Assembly: GCA_029263555.1 (NCBI GenBank)
Contig: JAJUFW010000006.1
Coordinates: 1 to 18,961, forward strand
Length of the DNA stretch: 18,961 nucleotides
Source: Alphaproteobacteria bacterium
GTDB taxonomy: Bacteria > Pseudomonadota > Alphaproteobacteria > DSM-16000 > Inquilinaceae
Reading direction: 5' to 3'
Position 1 is the stretch's first letter; every line of letters begins with the position of its first letter. Positions 1 through 7,745 of the stretch are shown here, one piece after another. The notes below the pieces were generated by a model that did no database searches, was not told where the DNA came from, and was given only the letters and a program-made list of their open reading frames with translations. The position numbers and the translations under genes were made by a program.

Positions 1-1
1 C

Positions 2-235
2 ACCGCCCAGGTGAGGCGGGCGGCGCTCGATCAGGCCTACGAGGAGGCCATGGACAAGGTGCGTTCGACGCTGATCGAGGTCCTGGCCCAGATCGCGCAG
101 GAACAGGAGGCGAACCTGATCCTCAGCCGGTCGCAAGTCGTGCTGGCGGATCGGGAGCTGGATGTGACGGAGACGGCACGAACCCGGCTGGACCAACGCT
201 TGCCCGAGGTCACGGTTCAGATGCCTGAGGAATGA
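2..235 (+). CDS. skp: OmpH/Skp-family periplasmic chaperone, C-terminal part
   Basis: This is the 3' end of a gene whose start lies before the window; the frame is open from base 2 to the TGA at 233-235, so the apparent GTG at 11 is internal. The visible 77 residues are charged and heptad-like in the first half, fitting the C-terminal return of the long Skp coiled-coil arms. They end with the family-like stretch ILSRSQVVLADRELDVTE and then LPEVTV. Skp trimers hold unfolded outer-membrane proteins in the periplasm on the way to the Bam complex. The signal peptide and trimerisation core are outside the window. The position directly before lpxD, 14 bases away, matches the common bamA-skp-lpxD-fabZ-lpxA order, which supports the call more than the short sequence does. 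Confidence 0.8.
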   Translation, partial: TAQVRRAALDQAYEEAMDKVRSTLIEVLAQIAQEQEANLILSRSQVVLADRELDVTETARTRLDQRLPEVTVQMPEE

Positions 236-249
236 ACGAGTGACCAATC

Positions 250-1275
250 ATGGCAGACCCCCGCTTCTTTACACGCGCCGGCCCGTTCCGGCTGGGCGAT
301 CTTGCTCTCATCGGCCGGGCGACGCTTCACGCTGACGCTGACCCGGACCGAAGTTTCGCCGACGTGGCGCCGCTGGATGCCGCGGAGGCCGACCAGATCA
401 GCTTTCTCGACAACAAGAAATACGTCGACGTCTTCTCCGGCAGCCGGGCAGGGGCCTGCGTCGTGCATCCCAGCCTTGCGGACCGGGCGCCGGCGGGAAT
501 GGCGCTGCTGCTCAGCGATCATCCCTACCGGAGCTACGCCCTGATTGCGCAGGCTTTCTATCCGCGGCCTGTGTCGAACCCGGGTGTCGCGCCAACGGCG
601 ACGGTCGCGCCGACGGCCAAGGTTGATCCAACGGCCCAGATCGGCCCTGGGGTCGTGATCGGGGACCGGGCAGAGATCGGCGCGCGCTGTCTCATAGAAC
701 CGAACGCGGTGATCGGGGACGGCGTCGTGATCGGCGACGACACCGTCATCGGCGCGAACGCTTCGCTCAGCCACTGCATCCTGGGCAAGCGGATCAAGAT
801 TTACCCGGGGGTGCGGATCGGACAGGACGGATTCGGCTTCGCGATCGACCCCGCGGGACATGTGAAGGTGCCGCAGCTCGGGCGGGTCATCATCCATGAC
901 GACGTGGAGGTCGGGGCCAACACTACCATCGACCGGGGCGCCGGGCCGGACACCGTCATAGGCCGGGGCTGTATGATTGATAATCTGGTACAGATCGGGC
1001 ACAACGTCGAAATCGGACAGGGGTCCGTCATCGTCGCTCAGGCCGGAGTCGCGGGCAGCTCGAAGCTCGCGGACTTCGTCGTGCTGGCAGCCCAGGCCGG
1101 AATCGCCGGCCATCTCAAGATCGGGGCCGGGGCGCGCATCGCGGCGCAGAGCGGCGTGATGAGGGATGTCGGACCGGGTGAGGAGGTCGGCGGTGCCCCG
1201 GCAATGCCGATCCGGCAGTTCTGGCGCATGCAGGCCAGGCTGTCCAAACTTTTGAATGAACAAAAGGGTCGTTAG
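250..1275 (+). CDS. lpxD: UDP-3-O-(3-hydroxyacyl)glucosamine N-acyltransferase LpxD
   Basis: LpxD transfers an R-3-hydroxyacyl chain from acyl carrier protein to the 2-amino group of UDP-3-O-acylglucosamine, the third step of lipid A synthesis, in the cytoplasm. The 341 residues match the usual length. Residues 1-105 form the uridine-binding N-terminal domain (SFLDNKKY at 51-58). From about 112 there are many hexapeptide repeats (VIG, IGA, IGD) forming the left-handed beta-helix. The expected catalytic histidine is His251 in VQIGHNVEIG (Escherichia coli His239), and His288 in AGHLKIG matches the second conserved histidine. A C-terminal helix (residues about 320-339) follows. The ATG at 250 lies 14 bases after the skp stop; only a weak GAGG lies upstream, so translation may depend on coupling. 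The 3' end overlaps the called fabZ start by 20 bases. Confidence 0.97.
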   Translation: MADPRFFTRAGPFRLGDLALIGRATLHADADPDRSFADVAPLDAAEADQISFLDNKKYVDVFSGSRAGACVVHPSLADRAPAGMALLLSDHPYRSYALIAQAFYPRPVSNPGVAPTATVAPTAKVDPTAQIGPGVVIGDRAEIGARCLIEPNAVIGDGVVIGDDTVIGANASLSHCILGKRIKIYPGVRIGQDGFGFAIDPAGHVKVPQLGRVIIHDDVEVGANTTIDRGAGPDTVIGRGCMIDNLVQIGHNVEIGQGSVIVAQAGVAGSSKLADFVVLAAQAGIAGHLKIGAGARIAAQSGVMRDVGPGEEVGGAPAMPIRQFWRMQARLSKLLNEQKGR

Positions 1276-1747
1276 GAAAATGGATGCGACCGCGACTGGC
1301 GAAACCGTCGCCATGATTGACATCTCGCGGGTCATGGAAATGATCCCGCACCGTTACCCGCTGCTGATGGTCGACCGTGTCCGCGACGTGGTTCCGAATG
1401 TCAGCGCCGTCGGCATCAAGAACGTCACGATCAACGAAGCCTTCTTTCAGGGACACTTTCCGCGCCGTCCCGTCATGCCGGGTGTCCTGATCATCGAGAG
1501 CATGGCGCAGACGGCTGCCGTTCTCGTGGTGCAGACGCTGGGCGAGGAAGCCGAAGGTAAGCTGGTTTATTTCATGTCGGTCGACGAGGCGCGCTTTCGT
1601 CGACCCGTCACTCCCGGCGACACGCTGCAGATTCATGTGAACAAGCTTCAGAACCGGCGCAACGTCTGGAAGTTCAAAGGCGAGGCCAAGGTTGACGGGA
1701 ACCTCTGCGCCGAGGCCGTTTTCGCAGCGATGATCATGGAACGCTGA
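1256..1747 (+). CDS. fabZ: 3-hydroxyacyl-ACP dehydratase FabZ
   Basis: FabZ dehydrates 3-hydroxyacyl-ACP to trans-2-enoyl-ACP in fatty-acid elongation and so competes with LpxA and LpxD for the same hydroxyacyl-ACP pool, which explains its place among lpx genes. The hot-dog-fold hallmarks are present: IPHRYPLLMVDRV at 30-42, and the catalytic pair His67 in FFQGHFP with Glu81 in VLIIESMAQ. The called start (ATG 1256) gives 163 residues and overlaps lpxD by 20 bases. A second in-frame ATG at 1280 would give 155 residues, closer to the roughly 150 usual for the family, with AAGGG 12 bases upstream of it; the choice is open. The stop TGA shares one base with the lpxA ATG. Confidence 0.96.
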   Translation: MNKRVVRKMDATATGETVAMIDISRVMEMIPHRYPLLMVDRVRDVVPNVSAVGIKNVTINEAFFQGHFPRRPVMPGVLIIESMAQTAAVLVVQTLGEEAEGKLVYFMSVDEARFRRPVTPGDTLQIHVNKLQNRRNVWKFKGEAKVDGNLCAEAVFAAMIMER

Positions 1748-2550
1748 TGGCCGTCACCGTCCATCCTTCGGCGGTCGTCGATCCGGCAGCGAAGCTGGCC
1801 GACGGCGTCGTCATCGGGCCTTTCTGCCTGGTCGGGCCGCAGGTCGAGCTGGCCGAGGGCGTCCACCTGATCTCCCACGTGGTCGTGGAGGGGCGGACCC
1901 GGATCGGTCCCCGCACCCGGATCTTTCCGTTCGCGTCGATCGGGCATCAGCCCCAGGACCTAAAGTTCAAGGGGGAACCGTCGGAGCTGATCATTGGCGC
2001 CGACAACACGATCCGCGAGCATGTGACCATGAATCCCGGCACCGAGGGTGGCGGGATGGTGACCCGCGTCGGCGATCACTGCCTGTTCATGGCCGGATCC
2101 CATGTCGGACACGACTGCATCGTCGGGAGCCGGGTCATCCTGGCGAACCACGCGACGCTGGGCGGCCATGTGACGGTCGGCGACTTCGCGATCATCGGCG
2201 GCCTTTCTGCCGTGCAACAGTTCGTCCGGATCGGCGAGCATGTGATGATCGGCGGCATGACGGGTGTCGAGAAGGACGTCATTCCTTACGGCTTCGTGGT
2301 CGGAGAGCGGGGGCACCTCGCGGGCCTGAACCTGATCGGACTGAAGCGCCGCGGCTTCGGACGCGACGACGTCAATGCGCTACGGGGCGCGTTCCGGAAG
2401 CTCTTCCTCGAGGAGGGCGAACTCGCTGCCCGGGTGGAGGCAATGGCGCGGGAGGAGATCAAGAGCCCGCTCGTCCAGCACCTGTTGGATTTCCTGCGCG
2501 CCGACAGCGATCGCAAGATCCTTCAGCCCAAGCACGCGGATGGGACCTAA
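1747..2550 (+). CDS. lpxA: UDP-N-acetylglucosamine O-acyltransferase LpxA
   Basis: LpxA performs the first committed acylation of lipid A synthesis, moving a 3-hydroxyacyl chain from ACP to the 3-hydroxyl of UDP-GlcNAc. The 267 residues fit the family (262 in E. coli). Hexapeptide repeats occupy about residues 5-185, followed by the helical C-terminus beginning LIGLKRRGF. Aligned by eye with E. coli at an offset of three, the catalytic base is His122 (GSHVGHDC), with His119 and His141 also kept. The position equal to E. coli His160 is Gln157 (AVQQF), a non-standard residue. Gly170 matches E. coli Gly173, the acyl-chain ruler residue, suggesting a C14-type preference by inference. The start ATG overlaps the fabZ stop in a TGATG arrangement, a sign of translational coupling. 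Confidence 0.97.
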   Translation: MAVTVHPSAVVDPAAKLADGVVIGPFCLVGPQVELAEGVHLISHVVVEGRTRIGPRTRIFPFASIGHQPQDLKFKGEPSELIIGADNTIREHVTMNPGTEGGGMVTRVGDHCLFMAGSHVGHDCIVGSRVILANHATLGGHVTVGDFAIIGGLSAVQQFVRIGEHVMIGGMTGVEKDVIPYGFVVGERGHLAGLNLIGLKRRGFGRDDVNALRGAFRKLFLEEGELAARVEAMAREEIKSPLVQHLLDFLRADSDRKILQPKHADGT

Positions 2551-3361
2551 GCTCGGCATTCTCGCCGGAAGCGGGATCCTGCCTCGGCGATTGGCCGAAA
2601 CTTGCCTCGGGGCCGGACGCGAGGTCTTCATCCTCGCATTCAAGGGCCATACCGATCCCCAGACGGTCGAAGGGTTCCCGCATGCGTGGGTGAGGCTGGG
2701 CGCCGCCGCCGAGGCGTTCGATCATCTTCGTCGTGCACGGGTCGAAGAACTGTGCATGATCGGCCCGATCCGCCGGCCGAGCCTGCGGGAACTGATGCCC
2801 GACTGGCGGGCGGCGCGCTTTCTCGCGCGGGTCGGGTTTTCCGGGTTGGGAGACGACGCCCTGCTTCAATCGATCCGCGACCTGCTCCAGGACGAGGGAT
2901 TCCGCCTGGTCGGCGTTCATGAGATCCTCGACGGGCTCCTGGCCCGAGAGGGGCTGCTGACCCGGACCGCGCCCGACGAGACGGCTTTGGCGGACATCGA
3001 GAAGGGGTTCGCCGCCGCGAAGGCGATCGGGTTTCTCGACATCGGGCAGGGCGCGGTGGTCCAGCAGGGCATCGTGCTCGCCCTGGAAGCGATCGAGGGG
3101 ACCGATCGGATGCTGGAACGCTGCGCCGATCTGAAGCGGCAGGGACCCGGCGGCGTCCTGGTGAAGGCGCGCAAGCCCCAGCAGGACGATCGCCTGGACC
3201 TGCCGACGATCGGGACACGTACGGTGGAGCAGGCGGCAGCGGTCGGGCTGCGGGGCATAGCGGTCGAGGCCGGAGCCGCCCTGATCGTCGATCCCGAAGA
3301 CGTTGCCGCCGCGGCGGACCGGCTGGGTCTCTTCGTCATCGCTCTGAGGCCGCGACCGTGA
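2540..3361 (+). CDS. lpxI: UDP-2,3-diacylglucosamine pyrophosphatase LpxI
   Basis: LpxI hydrolyses UDP-2,3-diacylglucosamine to lipid X and UMP, supplying one substrate of LpxB. It is the unrelated replacement for LpxH found in Caulobacter and many other alphaproteobacteria (former DUF1009). The frame is open further upstream, but the natural start is ATG 2540, which gives 273 residues beginning MGPKLGILAGSGILP, the usual N-terminus with its G-x-G turn. MIGPIRRPSL at 73-82 and the C-terminal QQDDRLDLPTIG at 214-225 are family signatures; the catalytic aspartate of the family should lie in this last motif. There is no metallophosphoesterase signature, so it is not LpxH. The gene overlaps lpxA by 11 bases and lpxB by 4 bases, placing it firmly in the lipid A operon. 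Confidence 0.93.
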   Translation: MGPKLGILAGSGILPRRLAETCLGAGREVFILAFKGHTDPQTVEGFPHAWVRLGAAAEAFDHLRRARVEELCMIGPIRRPSLRELMPDWRAARFLARVGFSGLGDDALLQSIRDLLQDEGFRLVGVHEILDGLLAREGLLTRTAPDETALADIEKGFAAAKAIGFLDIGQGAVVQQGIVLALEAIEGTDRMLERCADLKRQGPGGVLVKARKPQQDDRLDLPTIGTRTVEQAAAVGLRGIAVEAGAALIVDPEDVAAAADRLGLFVIALRPRP

Positions 3362-4530
3362 GCCGTCCGCTGATCTTCTTGGTCGCCGGAGAGCCTTCCG
3401 GAGATCTCATCGGGGCGCGGCTCATGGGCGCGCTGAAGGAGCTCACGGGCGGTGAGGTCGATTTTGCCGGAATCGGCGGTGAGCGGATGGCGGAGCAGGG
3501 GCTGAACAGCCTGTTCCCGATGGAGGAGTTGTCCATCATGGGGCTGGCGGAGATCCTGCCGCGCGCCCGTCACCTGCTGCGGCGGATTGCCGAGACGGCC
3601 GACACTGCGCAGCGCCTCTCGCCCGACGTCATGGTAACCATCGATGCCCCGGGCTTTTCGTTCCGGGTCGGCCGCCGCCTTCCCGACCGGCGCTTCCCCC
3701 TGATCCATTACGTCGCCCCGACCGTCTGGGCCTGGCGGCCGGGCCGGGCGCGGAAGATCGCGCAGTTCCTCGACCATCTTCTGGTCCTGCTGCCGTTCGA
3801 ACCACCCTATTTCGAGCGCGAGGGACTGCCGGCGACCTTCGTCGGGCATCCGATTATCGAGACCGCGGCCGGGACCGGCGACGGAGCGCGGTTCCGCGCC
3901 GAGCACGGCATTCCCGCCGACGCCCGTCTTCTCTGCGTGCTGCCGGGGAGCCGTCGCACCGAGGTGACGAAGCTTCTGCCGGTGTTCGGCGAGACGGTTC
4001 GCCTCTTGGCCGAGGCTCGTCCGGGCCTGCGGGTCGTCGTGCCGACCGTTGCCGGCGTCGAACAGCAGGTCCGCGCGGCGGTCGATCAGTGGCCGGGCAA
4101 CCCGGTAGTGTTTCGGGGCGACCAGGTGAAGCACGATGCTTTCGCCGCGTCGGACGCAGCGCTGGCGGCGTCGGGAACTGTGGCGCTCGAACTGGCGATG
4201 GCGCGGCTACCATCGGTGATCGCGTACAAGGTCCAGCCGCTGACCGCCTGGATTGCAAGACGGCTGATCAAGGTGCGCTATGCGAATCTGGTCAACATCA
4301 TTCTCGATCGGCCGGCCGTCCCGGAATTCCTTCAGGACGATTGCCGCCCGGCACTGCTGGCTCCTGCCGTTCTGAAGCTCATCGACGATCCCGCGGAGTC
4401 GGCGGCGCAACGGCAGGCGGCGGCCGAGGCGGTCAGGAGCCTGGGGCAGGGCGGAACGCCGCCCAGCGCGCGGGCGGCCGCTGTCGTGCTCGAGGTAGTT
4501 AGGGCCGGACGGGCGAAGAAGGGCGGGTAG
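3358..4530 (+). CDS. lpxB: Lipid-A-disaccharide synthase LpxB
   Basis: LpxB (glycosyltransferase family 19) joins lipid X with UDP-2,3-diacylglucosamine to make the beta-1,6-linked disaccharide at the inner face of the inner membrane. The 390 residues compare with 382 in E. coli. Family motifs are GEPSGD at 11-16, the IDAP motif with the essential aspartate at Asp96, HYVAPTVWAWRPGR at 117-130, and PFEPPYFE at 146-153. FVGHPIIE and LPGSRR (in VLPGSRRTEV) mark the C-terminal nucleotide-binding half. The start is GTG 3358, overlapping the lpxI TGA in a GTGA junction. It is the last gene of the visible lpx operon; two small hairpins follow and the next gene is on the opposite strand. Confidence 0.97.
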   Translation: MSRPLIFLVAGEPSGDLIGARLMGALKELTGGEVDFAGIGGERMAEQGLNSLFPMEELSIMGLAEILPRARHLLRRIAETADTAQRLSPDVMVTIDAPGFSFRVGRRLPDRRFPLIHYVAPTVWAWRPGRARKIAQFLDHLLVLLPFEPPYFEREGLPATFVGHPIIETAAGTGDGARFRAEHGIPADARLLCVLPGSRRTEVTKLLPVFGETVRLLAEARPGLRVVVPTVAGVEQQVRAAVDQWPGNPVVFRGDQVKHDAFAASDAALAASGTVALELAMARLPSVIAYKVQPLTAWIARRLIKVRYANLVNIILDRPAVPEFLQDDCRPALLAPAVLKLIDDPAESAAQRQAAAEAVRSLGQGGTPPSARAAAVVLEVVRAGRAKKGG

Positions 4531-4531
4531 A

Positions 4532-4565
4532 TCTCCGCCTTCCGGAGACCCGTGAAGATCCGGGT
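4532..4565. terminator. Two adjacent small hairpins between convergent lpxB and gltA-side genes
   Basis: Directly after the lpxB stop, TCTCCG (4532-4537) can pair with CGGAGA (4543-4548) over a 5-base loop, and ACCCG (4548-4552) can pair with CGGGT (4561-4565) over an 8-base loop. The two share base 4548. Neither is followed by a T-tract on either strand, so a classic intrinsic terminator is not shown; the position between convergent transcription units is the main argument for a 3'-end role. Confidence 0.35.
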
Positions 4566-4597
4566 ATCCTGCCGGAGTTTCGTCGCAGGCGGGCCGC

Positions 4598-4793
4598 TCA
4601 GCTCGACATCAGGAAGATGCCGGCCAGCAACGCACAGATGACGGCGATCCCGGCCGCCATGCGCAATTGCACCGCCAGCGGCGGACGATTGTCGTTGGCG
4701 GCCGGCGGCACGCGTCGCGCCCGTATCGGGCCAATATAGGGTCGTCGGGCCGCTCCATCGGAACGGCCCGTTCCGTGATCGTTGAAAAGTCGG

Positions 4794-4801
<8 letters not shown>
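4598..4801 (-). CDS. Possible small single-pass membrane protein
   Basis: I do not recognise a named family. Read from GTG 4801 the product is 67 residues: a basic, proline-rich N-terminal half (YIGPIRARR, then PPAANDNRPP) and one hydrophobic segment, AGIAVICALLAGIFLMSS, at the very C-terminus, which would make a tail-anchored or single-span inner-membrane protein. The short AANDN block is a pattern I associate with small alphaproteobacterial hypothetical proteins. The start is uncertain: ATG 4843 would give 81 residues but lies 50 bases inside gltA, GTG 4801 overlaps the gltA stop by 8 bases, and a third GTG before PPAANDN would give about 37. None has a clear Shine-Dalgarno sequence, so translation would have to be coupled to gltA. 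It may be non-coding. Confidence 0.45.
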
Positions 4802-6122
<1,321 letters not shown>

Positions 6123-6156
6123 ACGGCAGGTCCTTGCGGTTGGAGGGGAGCATTCT

Positions 6157-6175
6157 GATCCGTAGAATTCGGATC
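6157..6175. promoter_or_regulatory. Inverted repeat in the gltA leader
   Basis: GATCCG (6157-6162) and CGGATC (6170-6175) form a perfect 6-base inverted repeat around a 7-base AT-rich spacer. It lies between the predicted gltA promoter and its ribosome binding site, so it could be an operator or an mRNA hairpin. It is not followed by a T-tract on the minus strand and is not an obvious terminator for gltX. Confidence 0.45.
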
Positions 6176-6192
6176 GTGCTCTAAGTGATTGC

Positions 6193-6221
6193 AGAATAGA
6201 GCGCGGCCCCCCGAATATCAA
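6193..6221 (-). promoter_or_regulatory. Predicted sigma-70-type promoter of gltA
   Basis: On the minus strand, TTGATA (plus 6221-6216) and TATTCT (plus 6198-6193) are separated by exactly 17 bases. The -35 matches TTGACA at 5 of 6 positions and the -10 matches TATAAT at 4 of 6. Transcription would begin near 6186, giving a leader of about 64 bases that contains the 6157-6175 repeat. The promoter starts 16 bases before the end of the gltX stop region, in the gltX-gltA gap. Confidence 0.6.
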
Positions 6222-6236
6222 CGAGCGGCGATCGTC

Positions 6237-7655
6237 TCAGGCGCCTGCATTCCGAGATGTGGCGACATCGCGGATACGGCCGATCGTCTCCTCTCGGCCA
6301 AGATGGGCGGCGACCTCGAAAATGCCGGGCGAGACGTTGGATCCGGTCAGCGCGGCGCGCAGGGGCTGGGCGATCTTGCCCAGTTTCACGCCTTCGGATT
6401 CCGAAAGTTCCCGAACCTGGGCCTCGATCGCGGCCTCGTTCCACTCGTCGAGGCCGGCGAGCCGGTCCGCGATCCGGGCCAGCATCGCGCGGGCATCCTC
6501 CGTCAGCAGCGCCTGGGCCTTGTCGTTCATCTCCAAGGGGCGGGACCGAACGTAAAATGCTGCATTTTCAGCAAGTTCGTTCAGGTTCTTGGCGCGCTGC
6601 TTCAGGCCTGCCATGCCCCGATGCAGCCTGTCCGTCGCTGCTGCATCGAGCGGATGGCCAACGACCTTCTCGAGCCGCGGGACAATTTCCCGAACAAGCT
6701 CGGCGTCGGGGGTCTCCCGAATATAGATACCGTTCAGGTGATCCAGCTTCGCGAAGTCGATCCTGGAGGGGGAGCGTCCGATCCCCTCGAGCGAGAACCA
6801 TTCGATCGCCTTCTCGATCGGAATGACCTCCTCGTCCCCATGGGCCCAGCCGAGTCGGAGCAGGTAGTTACACATGGTGGCCGGCAGATAGCCCATGTCG
6901 CGATAGGCTTCGATTCCCAGCGCCCCATGGCGCTTGGACAGCTTAGCCCCGTCCGGCCCGTGGATCAGCGGCACATGCGCGAAAGTCGGAACCGGGGCGC
7001 CGATGGCATTGTAGAGCTGGGCCTGGCGGAACGCGTTCGTCAGGTGATCGTCGCCGCGGATGACATGGGTGATGCCCATGTCGATGTCGTCGACCACGAC
7101 GGAAAGCATGTAGGTGGGCGTACCGTCGCTGCGCAGCAGGACCATGTCGTCCAGCTGTTCGTTGCGCACGGTCACCCGGCCCTGAACCTTGTCCTCGATG
7201 ACCGTTTCGCCGGTCTGGGGCGCCTTCAGCCGGATGACGGGCGCAACGCCGGCCGGGGCTTCCGCCGGATCGCGGTCGCGCCAGCGGCCGTCGTAGCGGA
7301 CCGGCTTGCCCTCGGCCTTCTGCCGCTCCCGCATCTCCGCCAGCTCCTCGGGCGTCGCGTAGCAGCGATAGGCTGGCCCTTCCGCAAGCAGGCGATGGGC
7401 GATTTCCGCATGGCGGTCGCGCCGGGCGAACTGAGAGACCGCTTCGCCGTCCCAGTTCAGCCCCAGCCATTGCAGGCCGTCCAGGATCTTAGCGACCGCG
7501 TCCTCGGTCGAACGGGCGCGATCGGTATCCTCGATCCGCAACAGGAACTTGCCCCCGTGATGCCGCGCGAAGAGCCAGTTGAAAAGGGCCGTCCGGGCGC
7601 CTCCGATGTGGAGGTAGCCGGTGGGAGATGGAGCAAAACGCGTAACGACGGACAT
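6237..7655 (-). CDS. gltX: Glutamyl-tRNA synthetase
   Basis: This class I synthetase charges tRNA-Glu with glutamate. The product is 472 residues, normal for the family. The Rossmann-fold signatures are present: FAPSPTGYLHIGGARTA at 7-23 with the HIGH-type HIGG at 16-19, the catalytic-domain segment VIRGDDHLTN, and the KMSKS-type KLSKR at 238-242. A helical anticodon-binding domain fills the C-terminus. The E. coli zinc site (Cys98, Cys100, Cys125, His127) is reduced here to Cys98, with Ala, Trp and Asp at the other positions. ATG 7655 is chosen because the family N-terminus begins there; the open frame further upstream runs antisense to comEC. Whether it also mischarges tRNA-Gln for the GatCAB route, common in alphaproteobacteria, cannot be seen here. 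Confidence 0.97.
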   Translation of the reverse strand: MSVVTRFAPSPTGYLHIGGARTALFNWLFARHHGGKFLLRIEDTDRARSTEDAVAKILDGLQWLGLNWDGEAVSQFARRDRHAEIAHRLLAEGPAYRCYATPEELAEMRERQKAEGKPVRYDGRWRDRDPAEAPAGVAPVIRLKAPQTGETVIEDKVQGRVTVRNEQLDDMVLLRSDGTPTYMLSVVVDDIDMGITHVIRGDDHLTNAFRQAQLYNAIGAPVPTFAHVPLIHGPDGAKLSKRHGALGIEAYRDMGYLPATMCNYLLRLGWAHGDEEVIPIEKAIEWFSLEGIGRSPSRIDFAKLDHLNGIYIRETPDAELVREIVPRLEKVVGHPLDAAATDRLHRGMAGLKQRAKNLNELAENAAFYVRSRPLEMNDKAQALLTEDARAMLARIADRLAGLDEWNEAAIEAQVRELSESEGVKLGKIAQPLRAALTGSNVSPGIFEVAAHLGREETIGRIRDVATSRNAGA

Positions 7656-7678
7656 GGCTCTCGCGTCCAGGTAGAACG

Positions 7679-7710
7679 ATGCTAATTTGGAAGGTCGGCT
7701 TCCATAGCAT
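7679..7710. promoter_or_regulatory. Imperfect palindrome between divergent gltX and comEC
   Basis: ATGCTA (7679-7684) and TGGAAG (7688-7693) are matched by CTTCCA (7699-7704) and TAGCAT (7705-7710): 12 paired bases broken by a 3-base ATT bulge, with a 5-base loop. It lies in the 90-base gap between the two divergent starts. The outer arms read TAGCAT outward on both strands, a weak -10-like hexamer in each direction. No convincing -35 partner at 17 bases is seen on either strand, so the promoter role is inferred from position only. Confidence 0.5.
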
Positions 7711-7745
7711 AACGGACGCACGGATGCACCGGTCACGGCGGGACG

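Noticed and set aside
217..1335. Long minus-strand open frame of 372 codons opposite lpxD
   Set aside because: It is antisense to a clear LpxD gene, has arginine/aspartate-rich low-complexity composition and no recognisable domain; long open antisense frames are usual in GC-rich coding DNA.
2917..4134. Minus-strand frame of 405 codons opposite lpxI and lpxB
   Set aside because: Shadow of the two lpx genes; composition biased to Arg, Pro and Ser with no motifs.
6189..7685. Plus-strand frame of 498 codons opposite gltX
   Set aside because: Covers gltX exactly in antisense, with no domain and no ribosome binding site; gltX signatures are unambiguous.
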